64,000 nucleotides of DNA from Serilophus lunatus (taxonomy: Eukaryota; Chordata; Aves; Passeriformes; Eurylaimidae), in contig VXBA01001649.1 of NCBI GenBank assembly GCA_013399895.1, forward strand, positions 186,001-250,000, given 5' to 3'. The position numbers and the translations under genes were made by a program. Positions 1-13,300 of this stretch are shown here, one piece after another. A model generated the notes under the pieces. It was not told the origin of the DNA, made no database searches, and saw only the letters and a program-made list of their open reading frames with translations. Each line of letters opens with the position of its first letter. Position 1 is the stretch's first letter.

Positions 1-3000
1 CTACATCACATATGTTCCTGATCTTAATGTTACTGGTAAAGAAATCCCTGTCTAATTCAAAGTGCACTCTTTTTATCTCCATATATTTATACAGAGAAAG
101 CAATGGAAGTGATTATGGAGTCTGGAAGTCTATGAGAACTTCTGTATCTGGAAGTTGACAGCTGCTCTAGGAAATCAGCCTCAATGAATTTCTGTTACTT
201 AATTTTGAAAGTGGATACTTTCAAACATTCCATTTTCTCTAGCTGGAAAGAATACTTCTCTGGCAACCGTTGGAAACTGAGCTGGAGAGCAGAACAGTTT
301 CATCGGTGTACACAAGTGACAAAGATCTGAATGGCGAAATCAAAGTTGAAGATATTTCATTACACCAGTCTTCCTCAGTTACTTAGTCTTACATTGTCCC
401 CGTGCCAAATCCTGCTGCCATTTCCTCTTGTATCTCCACAGTGCATCATCTCTGCAGCTGTGCCAGTCAGGACAGGTCTGAGAGTGACCTACCCTTACAA
501 GACATTTGTCTATCCTTTTTTCCTGAGGAGTGGTGCAGGTTTATTTCTCAGGATTTCCTCAGATACTTTATGTGTGCTGGGCCTAGCCAGTTCTCTAGAG
601 AGTTTCTCAGAGCCAGGGGTGTAGGTAGTGAGCAGCTGCTTCATCCTGCCAGGCCTTTTCAGGACAGCTGGCTGAGAGAGAAAACTCCCTCTCCCCCTTC
701 TGGTCCCGGTGGAGCCTCACCTAGAAAAGGATCCCACAGCTCAACACTTACCACATCTCACAGCTATAGCTAATTCTGCTGGATCAGTGGTTCAGCAGTC
801 CGTGGTGGGGCACAGTCACCACAACTCAGCTTGGTAAATCTCCTAGGTCTGTTTGTCACTGCAAGGAAAGCAAGCACATGGCAGTGCAGAACGGGGAAAG
901 GGTCACAGGCTCAAACTGGGCAGAGAGTGTTTGCAACTAAATGAGCTGGAGGGTGACTATGGTCTCCAGTAGTTACCAAGGAGCTTTGGCGTCACTGAGC
1001 CCCATATACTCCCTTAGCTGGGGTGAAGGATGGGAACAGTTCATCTCTGAGTCCCTCTCATGAAACAACCTCGCATCATAGGCAAGACTCCTGCATCTTC
1101 TCTAAGCACCAGTGATAGTCCTTTCCTTTGACGATTTGCCTGATTTAAAAATCAGTTCTAACTCTTTTCAATACTGCAAAAATTAAATCCTAATTGCAAC
1201 TTAGAATTTCTCTGGAATGGTCTTGACATTTTTAATTTAATTTCACAGTATGTTTAACAGATTTTGTACTGTCACTTAACTGCCTGATTACTGGGTTTAA
1301 TGCCTAATTTTCCCCATTTTCCTCTCCACATACATAAAAAAAAAAAACCCAACAAAAAAATCTTATTCATTACTCGCTTTGTCATCATGAAAGAAACTCT
1401 TTTTTGAGCAAAATTTCCCCCTTGAAAATCAATGAAATCTAGTTTGGAACAGAAAGAATAAAATAAATGTAATAGACAATATCTAATTTTGAGTGTTCAG
1501 ATGTCAGCTGCATCTAGTCTCTCAAACTGACTGTCAGTTGTGCTAGAATTACTAGTATTTTATTATGCCTTCAATTATTCCACTGTTAGTAAGAAGCAGA
1601 AAGAGGACATTATATAGAAAATTTTATAGGAAATGGGTTCATGAAGTGAGTTTAAAATATTAGAATGCAGGCTATACTGGTCAGAGGATGGGTTGCAGAG
1701 GTTCAGATCACTATTTAAAGCAGGAAGAACTACTGGTTCTTCTGGTAATGGGCAGTATTTACTAAGCAGAGAAATTATTTTAATTCTTGGTTCAATGTAA
1801 CGAATTGCAACTAAAATGGCAGCAGGAAAACCATTGCCATAAGGTATAACCAGTGATATTCTATGTAAAAAGGGAAGAAATAAAAATTTATGGAACAGTT
1901 GGTATGCTTTGAAATGTAGAAGAGGTTTATTAAGGAGCTGGGCTCATTGGTTCTCTTTTAACTATCACTTATAGAACACAAGCACATAAAAAGAATTATA
2001 AAACCATGTAAATGTTACAAAAGATTAATAAAATTCAGCATGTCTATTGAATAATTTACCAAGACAATGGATCAGGCAAAATTATAATGGACTGTTTTTC
2101 AGGTTTCTTGAACTCAGGTAACTCTCTCAAGTTACATGTCAGGGATATATTTTATTCACAGCACTACATCTCTGCATCATCCATCAACTTACCTATTCTC
2201 ATCTTATATAAATATGTGTAGTCACACATCTTCTTGTATAGTCAGTCCAACAGAAGAGACTTCAAAAACTGTGTAATTTTTATGTTACACACCCCCTGCA
2301 ATGACTCTTGGAAAGGGGACAAGGGAAGGAATAGTTTCTTTCTGTTTTTCTCACAGTATATGGTAGGTTTGCCATCTTGCAATCTCTTCAGAATCTTATG
2401 GCACATATTATGTCCTCTGAAATTTCTCTTTATAAGCAGACTGTGCCAGATTAGAACAACTCTGCATGTATTTCTGTCATGCAGATGTTACCAGGAAAAT
2501 TATTCCAGTAGCTGGAGCAGTCTATTCAGTTTTCTGGTCCCTGAAGTTAGCCCTCTCAGACTTTTTCATAACCACAACCATACTCAGGCTTTATATTCTG
2601 GGTTTATAGACTCACTTTTCAGAGTCAAATGTTAGAGGTAACTTACTGAATGCATAAGGATAGGCTTTGCAGTTTATTTCTTCATAAAATAAATCTTCAC
2701 TCAGTTAGCAGGTGTTTATGCAGCAGCAAACAAAATAATGAAACCCTACCTGCATTAATCCTGCTGGTTTGGGTCCTTGGATTTAGATCCAGGATCGTTT
2801 TGTAGTCCTTTTGAATCACCATTTCTTTCTTTTCAGTCCATCTTAGTGTAATTCTTCCTCTTTCCCATCTTAACTCTTCAGGAAGTTAAATATCTTATCT
2901 TCTCTGACTTATTAATTTTTTTCCTGATTTTAAAAGAATAGTGCCAGGCTTGCTTGGTTTTGCACAGTAGTTGGAAATTATCCTATCTCAGTCACCATCA

Positions 3001-6000
3001 ACTTGCTGAAGTGTAGTTGAAATTGGGTTTCAGTTCTCACCTGTTTGTCCTAGGGTGCTTCCATCAGGTTTTTGTGAAGCCTTACACCTGACTCTTCTCC
3101 CGGTATGCCAGGAACCTTGCTGCTATTGCCATAGTACATCACTCAGCCACTTAATATCTGCAGGAATATATTATGTGAATGGAGATGTATTCCACAAATC
3201 ATTCTAACCCACTGACATTTTCATCCCAGCTCAAGTCTGAAAAAATATTACAGAACAGGATGTCTTAAATTGTTCACACAATTATGTAAGCTGGACTATT
3301 ATCTAACTCTGAATGGGAAAGGAAAAATGAATTCCTGGCTTATGTCACAATAGACACCCGAAAAGGAGAAAAATTTTCTGATATTAGAAGATTTTACTTT
3401 ATAACTTTGAATTCTTTAATTATAGGATTTATTTAAATGGAGCATGAAATAGCTTATTTTACACTAAGCTTTCTAATCTGAAATCCAGTTTTTATTCACC
3501 AGTTTTTTAAAATATCTTTAAGTAAGTGGCCTAAAATCCAGGATACTTTTGAGACTTTTGCTAAGATGTTGAAATGCCGAATCTCATAGCTTGGCATTTT
3601 TACTTTCCTTACAGTTTTCCTTGTTTCAGAACGATAAAGAGTTAAAATAATTTCAAACACTACCTTTCAGATCACAGTGTCTGTGAAGACACTTCTACTG
3701 AAAATGTAGCCGTGTTTCTTTTTCTGTTACCAGGTATTTTCTATGCATCAAAGTACAGTTGTATTGCTAAGACAAAGAAGACACTACTTTAAGAACAAGG
3801 CAGGGGGAGCAAGTTAACTACAAAAACAGGATTTTTTCATACATGAAAGTAACAATAATGAGAAAAAAAGTTAAATTAAGTTCTGTTTAAATATAAATCT
3901 GTGCTAAAAGGATTATTTAGGTGTTCACTCTTTATGGAAAAGGCATTTTAAGGAGCTCCATTCTGAAGCTGGCAAACTTTTTCATTATTTAAATGCACTT
4001 TAGGTAATAATGGGGCCACACATCAGCAAGGACTTAGCATATCTTTAACTCCATCTAGAATCAGCAAAGAATTCAAGGTCATGATTAAGCTTTGTTGAAT
4101 TCGGACTATCTCATACATATAGATATTATTATCTTCCTAGGCATTAATGTTTTGAAAGTAGTACCACCTTTGCTTTGCTAGAATGAAAATAAATGGGCTT
4201 CATCTTGTTCATTGAGACCCTTATGAAAATGTCACTTGATTTACAGGGGATTACAGTCATGTGGATTACCATATACGATATATATACCATAAACCATATA
4301 TGATTTTATTATGTCGACAATTTATGATGTTCAGTTTTGATACCATAACTTTCTGCCTGTAAAGAAAAACTATGGACCAAATAGATGGAACTGAAAGCAT
4401 TTATTTCATCCAGGCCCCTTTTCTTTCTTTTCTTTATAAAAAATTTTGTTCAGATATTTCCCAACATGATAGCATATTTCTCATATGAAAATACTGATAC
4501 AGAGAATTGTCACCTGCTTTCCTTTTCTTCACAAAAATCCATCAGAAAAACTGTTATCATCATCAAAATATTATTTATAGAGGAGCAATGTGTGGCATGA
4601 TGTCACAAAGTATGGGGTTTCCTGGGTGTGTTCTAATTCCAGAAAGAAATGCGTTTGTACAGTTGATTATAAAATAAAATGTGGAATGGTAGTGAGGTTT
4701 TCTATGTTGATCCAGAAAGTAAGGATAGCAGGGAAATATAGCAGAACACATACTTTTCAGGAGCAGGAGAGGTAGAAAAATTTCATTTGATGAAGAATTT
4801 TCTTATGGGGATTATCTCAGGTCTAACAACGTAACTGAACTCATTGCAACATTTCCATTCAACAGAAGGGACTGAAGGGATTTTCCCTGTATCTAGTTGC
4901 TTATGTTCAAAATATTCATAATGAAAAGACATCTTGGAAAGCTCTAGCACTCTGTATCATTTGGTTTTAATTAACCAACACAATATGAAGCTCTAAGAAA
5001 GGAAAAGTCAGGCACATACCTATAAAACCAAGATTACAAAACTGTAAAACCAGGCTAAATTTCTGCTGTGTAAGGATTAAAGTGTTCGAGACACTGCACA
5101 AAATATGGCAACAGTATGTTTCACTGAAATATTTGTGGTAAAAGTTAAGCAACAGTACAGAAAACACCATTTTTATTCAGCTGCTAAGTGCAAAAGAAAT
5201 GGTATTGGTTAATTAATATGTGGTGCATGCCATGCAACAGCAAATCCACTTGAAATTGCATTTATTTAAAATTTCTCAATCTGTATCATTCCACATAAAA
5301 TTTTTATTTTCTTGACACATCTTGAACATGAATGCTTTATCTGAAAACACATGTGCACACAAACACACATACACACGTAGCTATATAAATTATGATGGTA
5401 TACCAATTCTTCTCTCTTGTGGGATGACAGAGGGTCCCAGTTTGTGACTGTCCATCCTAGTAGTGCAGATTAAAGCGCATCTCAGCAAATTTGCCAGCCC
5501 AGATGCTTTTCAGCACCATTTGTGTTTTGCAGGAAGATCTGCAGGGGCAGGTTCAAGTTCTTTTCTATCTCTCAGCATCTCTGGATTGCTTAGGAGCCAG
5601 TAGTGAAACAAAAAACATATTTGTATGGTTTTTATGGGCATGTTATACATAACTTTTCCAGTTTTCATAAAAAAAAGAAAAGCCATTTGTTCAAAGCATC
5701 AGAGCATATATAAAGTCAGTGAAATGTCAAAGTAAATCAAATCTCAATTCCATGCATGATAGAAAAATGATACATTACCAGCAAGACCTCCCTAAATAAA
5801 AGCACGTTGTACAGTCACATATATATGCAAAAATGGCTAAATATAAAAAGAATTACAAATGTTGTGGAAAATGTCTAGTGTGTCTACAATTGGTAATATC
5901 TTTTCATGTGTCATATTAATTACTTGGATGTAAAAAAAGGTAAAGAGAAAGGTATTCAGATCAAGCAATGATAAATTGTAGCAAACAAGAAAGATCTATG

Positions 6001-6198
6001 TCTGAAGTTTCCTGAAGTTTATGGCTCATGTAACAAAAGGTTTCAGTTCATTCCATTCAAATATCAGAACAGGAATCACCTGAAATTTCATACCATGTCA
6101 GATTTTCCAGAAATGCTTGATGCAAAATTCTATGTTATTTCTAAAGATTTTCTCACAGAAAAGGTTCCTATTTCATATTTTGGGAGTTAAAACTGTGT

Positions 6199-6460
6199 AG
6201 GGAAGATTTAGACTAGATATTATGAAGTTCTTCACTCAGAGGGTGATTGGCCAATGGAACTGGCTCCCCAGGGAGGTGGTCACAGCACCATGTCTGCCAG
6301 ACTCCAAGAAGTTTTACAATGCTCTCAGGCACATGGGATTATTCTGTGGAGAGCCAGAAGCCTGACACAATGATCCTTGTGAATCATAGAATATCCTGAG
6401 TTGGAACTCAAAAACATTCCTTTCAACTCAGGATATTCTATGATTTGGTGATTCCATGAT
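6199..6460 (+). mobile_element. CR1 LINE 3' fragment with internal fold-back
   Basis: The sequence shows the typical CR1 3' region: a segment like 'gactagatattatgaagttcttcactcagaggg', then 'ctccccagggaggtgg', and an end like 'caactcaggatattctatgatt'. It is 5'-truncated, as most CR1 copies are. Near its end it carries an extra inverted copy of its own terminal sequence (6382-6403 against 6424-6445), described under findings. Confidence 0.85.
6382..6445. repeat. perfect 22-bp inverted repeat, 20-nt loop
   Basis: Bases 6382-6403 are the exact reverse complement of 6424-6445, separated by 20 bases. Both arms are the CR1 3'-terminal sequence, so one arm is an inverted copy of the other inside a single CR1 fragment. 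Confidence 0.9.
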
Positions 6461-7358
6461 ATATCTTATGACTAGTAAGCTAAAATACCCTTGAGTTTAG
6501 GAAATGTTCTGGTGTGGATCCAAATCTGCACAGCAGAGCCTTTCCATATGCTGTTTAAAAGCATCTGCAGACAGAAAAATATTAACTTTTCTTTTTGCTA
6601 CTGTGAACGCCAGCTCTGACTGGTAAATGACGCTTGGTGTCTGAAACATTCAGTCTCTCCCTGTGGCAGGCTACCTGCTCCTTCTCTGAGGGGGTTTGGA
6701 AGCACACCCTGGCAGATTGAAAAGAGCTGTTACAGAAACTACCATTAAAAAGCTGTATATCCCAGCCATAGATTGCTAGAGGGTATAGAGTTTAGGTGGA
6801 TTAAGTTTTCAGCTTCATATTCCAGATCCTGTTTTGGTGGTGAGCTCCAGTGAGCAGTCTTTTTCTCCATACTGTGCACTCCTGTAAAGGAAGCCGAGAC
6901 CATGTCTGCTTTCCCGTGGATGTAGAGAGTAGTGGCTGAACTATATGCTCTGCTTATTCTCCAGTCTCTCCAGTGAAGAAAGACAAGGACCACAGATGTC
7001 CCTAGGCATATACAGTTGGAGTGCAGGCCTCCATTTAATCCACTCTGAAGCAAAACTGCATATGATTTAACCTACACCATTTAATACCTTATTATAAAAG
7101 TTAAATCCTTTGCTGTTCATTATTGAGCTAATCTGATCCTGTTCATGCAGTGTGAAAACCACTGAAGAAATTGATTACAACTTTAAAGGTTTTATTTTGA
7201 CTTGCAGGAAGCAGAGAAGGACTTATCTGAACTGAGAGTCCAAGGGAATGTGTCACAACTAACCATCACTAATAAAAAGAAAAATTAATGTCCAGGACAA
7301 TTAAACAAAGCATTACAAGAGAAGCATATACTTGACTTTTTTTCTATCTTTCTTTCAG

Positions 7359-7391
7359 AAACACACAAGGAAGAAAAAATAATGGAATCTG
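7359..7391 (+). CDS. TRDN: TRDN exon 1 of window (33 nt)
   Basis: The acceptor is a strong pyrimidine run ending in tctttcag; the donor is ctg|gtgaat, somewhat weak. Entering in phase 1 the exon reads THKEEKIMES after a split first codon ending AA, and it ends with a G that joins the next exon's CC to give Ala. The Lys/Glu-rich content fits triadin's luminal tail. The next intron is only 99 bp. Confidence 0.72.
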
Positions 7392-10300
7392 GTGAATATT
7401 CTCCCCTTTTATCTTACTTTTCAACTATTTTAATGTTTTAAATTAATTCATGTCAGAAATCAATATTCAATTTTTTGTTTCTTTTTGCAGCCAAAACACC
7501 GAGGAAAAAAGTAAAAGCACATGGTAAGACCTGTGAAAGACTCTGAGTTTTAGAGCCTCATTTATCTGATTTGATTTTCAGTTGAGACAGGATTAGGTAA
7601 AGTAATACTATGGATAAAGATTTGCTGGTTTAATCAAAGTTACTTAAGCAACTGAATGGCTGTGCATCAGACATGCATCCATTTTGTCTTGGAGAACTGA
7701 TTTGACTCTTCTGGAACAGACCTTCATTCTGATCACATGTTGTTGAGAAGAACAACAGGCTGAGATTTCTTAATTTCAGTTTTTAAGGTGTTTTTTCAAA
7801 GAAGATGGCGTGCTTGGAAGTTACAGTAAACAGACAGAGAACCAAACACAAAATAGAAAATTCAGAGTGAGGAGGGGAGCAAAAAGTAAGCTGTTTAATT
7901 TGGTTTAGTTCCAAGCACCCAGGCATTTTATAATTGCATCTAGATGCTCTTGTTCCCGACTGGAATCCACTTCTCCAGTTTATCCAAATTTGAGAAAGCA
8001 TAAAAATTTTCTACTCCTTTTACAGCCAAGCTTGATGACTCATTCATCAGATGACTATTTTCTCAGATGGAAATTCTGAGCAAGAAATGCCTACAGTAGA
8101 TAGCAAATTTATAGAAAAACACATCTGTCCTTTTCTATAGCATAAAACCCTGCCACAGTGCTTCAGAATGAAGGTACGAATAATGAAGGAAGAGGAACAT
8201 GGATTTAGTTAATGGAATTATGAAGAATAATAAAAAAAGAACAGAAAAAACTCCATATTTTCAAGGAAGATTTTTGAAACTGGATTCTCCTCTCTATCAG
8301 TACTAGAAGTTTTCAATAAACCAAAAAAAAAAAGAAAAGAAAAAAATCCTTAGCTTCTGCAACTTAATGAAGGTGTTAAAAGATTTCTATTGCATATCCT
8401 CCTCCTCTATTTAATATGTGCCTTTTTTGAAATTTATTTTATTCCTTTTCTTACCCTCATTATTTAAAAATAGTGAAGCTATTGAAACTCCATATATAAT
8501 TTACATATTGACCTTGTTTTCCACAGCTTTTAATCCACAGGTTCATTAGTCATCTACCATAAGACTATTCAAAAAAGCCACATATGTTCATGTCAGTTTT
8601 TTTCTGAAATGAACTCCTGCTTCTGCATAGATAGCATAGGGAGCATATTGAGCAAAGTAATCAATCTTAATTTCTTTATTCATTTATTAAATTTCTTTCT
8701 GATAATTTGCTTTTATTTTACAGCATCTGTGGAAAATCCAAAGTCAAAAGGTAGGCAACTTTACTTGTTTTTAAAACTGAAGTGGAAGAATGCTGCTGTT
8801 AACTTTACTGTTAATGATAAAAAGCTTCTTGTGGAAAAACCTGTTAATAGGTATGACTTATTTAAAACAAACCACCTTTCAAATTAGAATGACTTCTTCC
8901 TTGCAGCATTTCTAAGCAGAGGCTTTTTCCTCCAGTTGTTCATAGACTAAGTGTTGCAAAGGAAGATAACGCAGGTATCCCCAGAATGGCAGGCAGAGGA
9001 AGGACTTAGGAAAATTTACTTTTTAAATGTGACAACACTAAACTTAACAGCTGTACACCAGGAATGAAAGAATGCAAAACGATTTCCTTTCCAAGCCTTC
9101 TTAACAGCTTGGTTGGCCCTTCCTTGCAGAGGCTCAAAGGTCGTCTGTGAAAAAGTTATCTTTGCAGTGAGTTAACTGCTTTGCAAGGTCGGAGAGGGAA
9201 AGAAATTCAAGTCTCCCAGCTACCAAAGGTCTCCTGAACAAAAAGAGAAATTCATAAATCAGCGTATCTCCTTGCCATCTGTTGAGCAAGGTCCACTCAA
9301 TCCCCCTACAAATGTAAATCTTCAACAATATCAAATTCAGTTTCTAACCCTAACTCAAACCATAAGGCTTTTGTGAAAGGCAGAAAGGAGAACTAATCTT
9401 CTACAAAGACATGACAAACATTTGTGGTTTTGTCAGTCCAACTGCAGCACAAATCCAGTGATTGGAGAGTTATTTTCTTTAAAGAATGCAAGGAGTTTTA
9501 CAGGATCATTTAAAGAAATAAATTTTACCTTCCTTTCATATATAAACTGTTGATGGCTGTAAGTGGGAGATGTGAGAGCGTGAATGTTTGCTCCAAAGGT
9601 TGCTTCTTTCCACAATGTACAAGGAACTGAGACTGATGAGAAACATCATAAGTTCAAGTTTAGGAAATATTTAATTGTTTGCATCATTGTCCGAGTTTTT
9701 GCATATGTACAATGCAAGTTACTAGCTCCAAATTGCCTTCAAGAACATTACAGATTTCAGTCGTAACCTAAACACAAATGGAAAATGGAATGTCAAGTTA
9801 CAAGCTTTCCTTCGGTCTCAGTCTGTGTTTATTCACATCAATGACCATTATACTTTATAAACCTTCCCTTTCAAACAAATGGGACTGCTCAGGCTTGTAG
9901 ATTGTGGTCTCCAAGCTGTCCCCAGCAACAAAAAGGCAGGAAAATTTCTCATTTTTAATACTCTGCTATCATTCAAACATCTTCTTTTACTTTAGAGCCC
10001 ACCTCTGAAATGTCCTTCACGTTACCCAGTAAATACTGACACAAGTAGTCAGGCTGAATTGCAAGGTAGTTGAGTGCTCTTCTGGAGCACGAGGATGGGT
10101 TGCAGAATCACAACTGTGCAGATTAATGTAAGGAAACCAAAGCTGATACATTAATCCTTTTATTGGATGCTTATAAGATTTCTTGCTTCATGGCTAAATT
10201 CATAATGCTGTCATTGTTTTGCAGCTAATTGTATTGAGCAAAACAGAAACTAGAGTAATTTAAGCATTTGTTCTCTTTATATTCCCACCAGACAAAACAC

Positions 10301-13300
10301 AGAAAGTAAGGAGAAAAGAAAAATGGTATTAAGCATTTGCATTTTTAGCAGATTCTAGAAAGCCAAAGCTGAATATAAAAGGTAGTCTTGCTACTATGTG
10401 TGACTGAATAAAGGTTAAACAAAGGTGGATGGTTTTTTAATTGCTTAAAGTCTCTGAATAAATTTTTCTTGGAGATTATTTCATCTGTAATGCTGTAGTA
10501 TCCAGGATATATCAGCATTTGAATACCTGTGAACCCATTTCTGTCAAGCCTCTATCCACCAGGGTCTGAAAAGAAGTGAAGCAGTTGTTTCTTGAAAGAA
10601 TTAAGTCCCTTTCAATGAACTTCAAGTTTTATTTTGTCACTTTTGGGAAATGTTGCCATATACCTTTAGAAATTTTTGTTCCCACTGATTGTACTTTCCC
10701 TTTTATTAAATGTTACTGTGCTTAGGTCACTTGTAAAGTTTACAAACAGAATTAATAGGGATTTGCGAACTACAGAGCTTTTAACTTGATGCTTTATTGC
10801 TGTGAGCAGCCTCAGTTTTTTCTAGTGAATATTATTGTGATGGTTTAGCACCACTATATTAACTAGGGGGCGCTCTCAATAGTGACAAGAAGAATAAACA
10901 GAATTAACAACAGGAAACAGTTTATTTGTCTGAGACAAATAAACAGTTTATGGGAGTCCCAGACCTAACACAGAAAAAACAACCGACAAAAACCAAGCAA
11001 AAGGGAAAAAGAAAGAAAAAAAAGAATAAGGGAACTACTTTCAAAGGCCAGGCAGGCTGGCTCAGGAGAAGCAGTGGGAAGGGAAAGCGGCTTCCTTCTT
11101 CTCTCTCCCTCTCTCTGATGGTCGCCAACTCCCAGCCCTTAAAGTCTCTGAAAAAACACAACAGAGTAAAAGGTTGTCCCCCCCAACCCGGGATGTTATT
11201 TGGGGAAGCTTTCAACCAGCAGCTGTGCTGGTGTGGCTCCAGTGCCGANNNNNNNNNNNNNNNNNNNNNNNNNNNNNNNNNNNNNNNNNNNNNNNNNNNN
11301 NNNNNNNNNNNNNNNNNNNNNNNNNNNNNNNNNNNNNNNNNNNNNNNNNNNNNNNNNNNNNNNNNNNNNNNNNNNNNNNNNNNNNNNNNNNNNNNNNNNN
11401 NNNNNNNNNNNNNNNNNNNNNNNNNNNNNNNNNNNNNNNNNNNNNNNNNNNNNNNNNNNNNNNNNNNNNNNNNNNNNNNNNNNNNNNNNNNNNNNNNNNN
11501 NNNNNNNNNNNNNNNNNNNNNNNNNNNNNNNNNNNNNNNNNNNNNNNNNNNNNNNNNNNNNNNNNNNNNNGCCACGGGCACCGGGGCACCGCCGAGAATC
11601 GCCCATGGGCAGTAGTCAGCTGGTGCCGGGACCGCTCCGTTCTGGGAGGAACTTGCGGGCTGCAGCCGCTGCTGCTGAGAAGGCGTGCGTGCAACAGCAG
11701 CCGCCTGGTGCTGGGCTTCGCTCTGTGAGGGACCCGGCCCCGCTCCGCGCACTCCTGGCCCTGCGCACTACGGGCTCCTGGCCCCGCTCCGTGCGCCAGG
11801 GCCATGCTGGGGTTAAACCTGCCATGGCGTGTCCCGGGGAAAACCAGCGGTGAGTTGGGGAAGGAAGTGAAGGATGAAAAAAAACTGAAAAAGAACAGGG
11901 TTTATACCAAAAAAGGGGGATTCCTTCCCTCTTCCCCCCCTGCTCACTCTAAGAATGCGCCAGCACCCCCCTGTACCCCCCTCCCCTTTCAAACCCCTAC
12001 AATTATATTTCATATTTATTTAGCTATGAAGCAAATATTTGCATAGGTCTTCATAATGTGTCCAGTTATTTGAAGAATGAAAGCAAACTCTTCCTAATGG
12101 GTTCCTGAACTGAGGGGCACTTAAAAAAATAATTTTTAGGAAGTTCACAGTTAATTAAAGACAACTAGAAATTGTGGGTTTCTGTTATATTATGTAATAC
12201 AAGTATAAGTCTGCTATTCCTGTTGTCAGTCTTGCAACTGAAAGTGTTGGTCTCAGTCATCTTAGTTTTACCATAGGACAACCTAATGTTGAAGCTGAAT
12301 TGTATAAGTAAACAAGAACTTTGTTTTTACCTTCTTTAAATAGAAATAGCTGATTTTTAACTCTAGGATAAATGTTGATTTCTTAAAGTTTATGTGTTAA
12401 CAAGTCATCTAAATGTAACTTTTTGTTGCTAATTCTGAATCTCAAAGATAGCCCATACTCCAGGGGAAAAATCATATTTATATTAAAATGTAACAGCTGT
12501 TCCTTTTGCCACTTAGTATGAATCACAAAGGAATGTTGTCATTTTCTTCTTTATTGTTTTCTTCTATGTTATTATTTCCTATATTTTTTCTTCTATATTT
12601 TGGTGCAGACAAATTCTAGTAGTATTTAATTACTACGCCTTTTGCTAAGTTAAAACAAAATCATTGTTTTCAATATGTGTTTCTTTGTTCTTCATTGTTA
12701 TTTATTTGATTTTTCTAATTTTTCTGTGATTAATCCTTATAAACTTAGTAGCTCTCTGGGCACAGTGTGATTTTCAATATTCAGTAGATGTTGGCAAAGT
12801 CTAAATTTTTAAGCATGTACATGGAATTCTAAAAGTCCTGTAGTGAAAAAAACTCCAAGGCTTTTGATGGAATTGTCTTCTTTGGTAATTAAAAAAAAAC
12901 AACCTGCTGGCATAGGAGGAGGTCTGGTCCGTTCTCACTAGCTTGTGCTTCTGATGAACTCGTGTGGAGTTTTCTTACATTCTCTCACAAGCCACTATGA
13001 CATGATTTTTTTTTTTCATTTCTTCATAATAACAGTTCCTAAACCATAATATGCATTTCCTAGGCTAATGATTTCTTGAGATAATGATGTCACAATGAGA
13101 AGCCTCTGACCACAGGGTTCAATTAGTGAAGTGTTTGTTATTTCCAGTCAGAATGATTTCTTTCAGCCTTCCTTCACACTGAGCAAATATCTTAAAATAT
13201 CTTTAAAATCACTGACATTTTGGAATGCATATTTTGGAAGTGGATGCTAGTTATGCAATCTGACTGTTTTGAGATAAAAATATTCTGACAAATTTGATTG

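Larger units (their letters stand above)
1..7358 (+). other. TRDN: upstream TRDN intron (partial)
   Basis: Non-coding by inspection. I found no exon with the phase-1/phase-1 pattern and Lys/Glu-rich content of the later exons. It holds one CR1 fragment near 6.2-6.46 kb and a short CA-rich stretch near 5347-5380. Open frames at 331-773 and 2234-2635 have no recognisable product, and their composition looks like chance. Confidence 0.6.
10836..12001 (-). mobile_element. LTR of an endogenous retrovirus-type element, probably solo, interrupted by an assembly gap
   Basis: The segment starts TGTGATGGTTTAG and ends cccctaca, the TG...CA ends of an LTR, and is flanked on both sides by the same five bases ATTAT (10831-10835 and 12002-12006), a target-site duplication. 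It is GC-rich on the right of the gap, unlike its surroundings. The minus strand is preferred as sense because it gives a TATAAA-like box near 11900 and AATAAA signals near the other end; this is inference. No gag/pol/env-like frame was seen. Open frames crossing the gap are artefacts of N bases. A 5-bp duplication fits ERVL- or ERV1-type integration better than ERVK. Confidence 0.82.

Noticed and set aside
331..773. Two overlapping open frames of 97 and 123 codons
   Set aside because: No recognisable family and no splice or promoter context; intronic chance frames.
3671..3733. 63-nt phase-1/phase-1 open segment between cctttcag and ccag|gtattt, upstream of exon 1
   Set aside because: The signals are passable but the peptide ends in a hydrophobic run (AVFLFLLP) and is not Lys/Glu-rich, unlike the triadin tail. 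One such fit is expected by chance in this much intron.
11174..11853. Several long open frames across 11.2-11.85 kb on both strands
   Set aside because: They exist only because the 322-N gap contains no stops; the real bases belong to an LTR.
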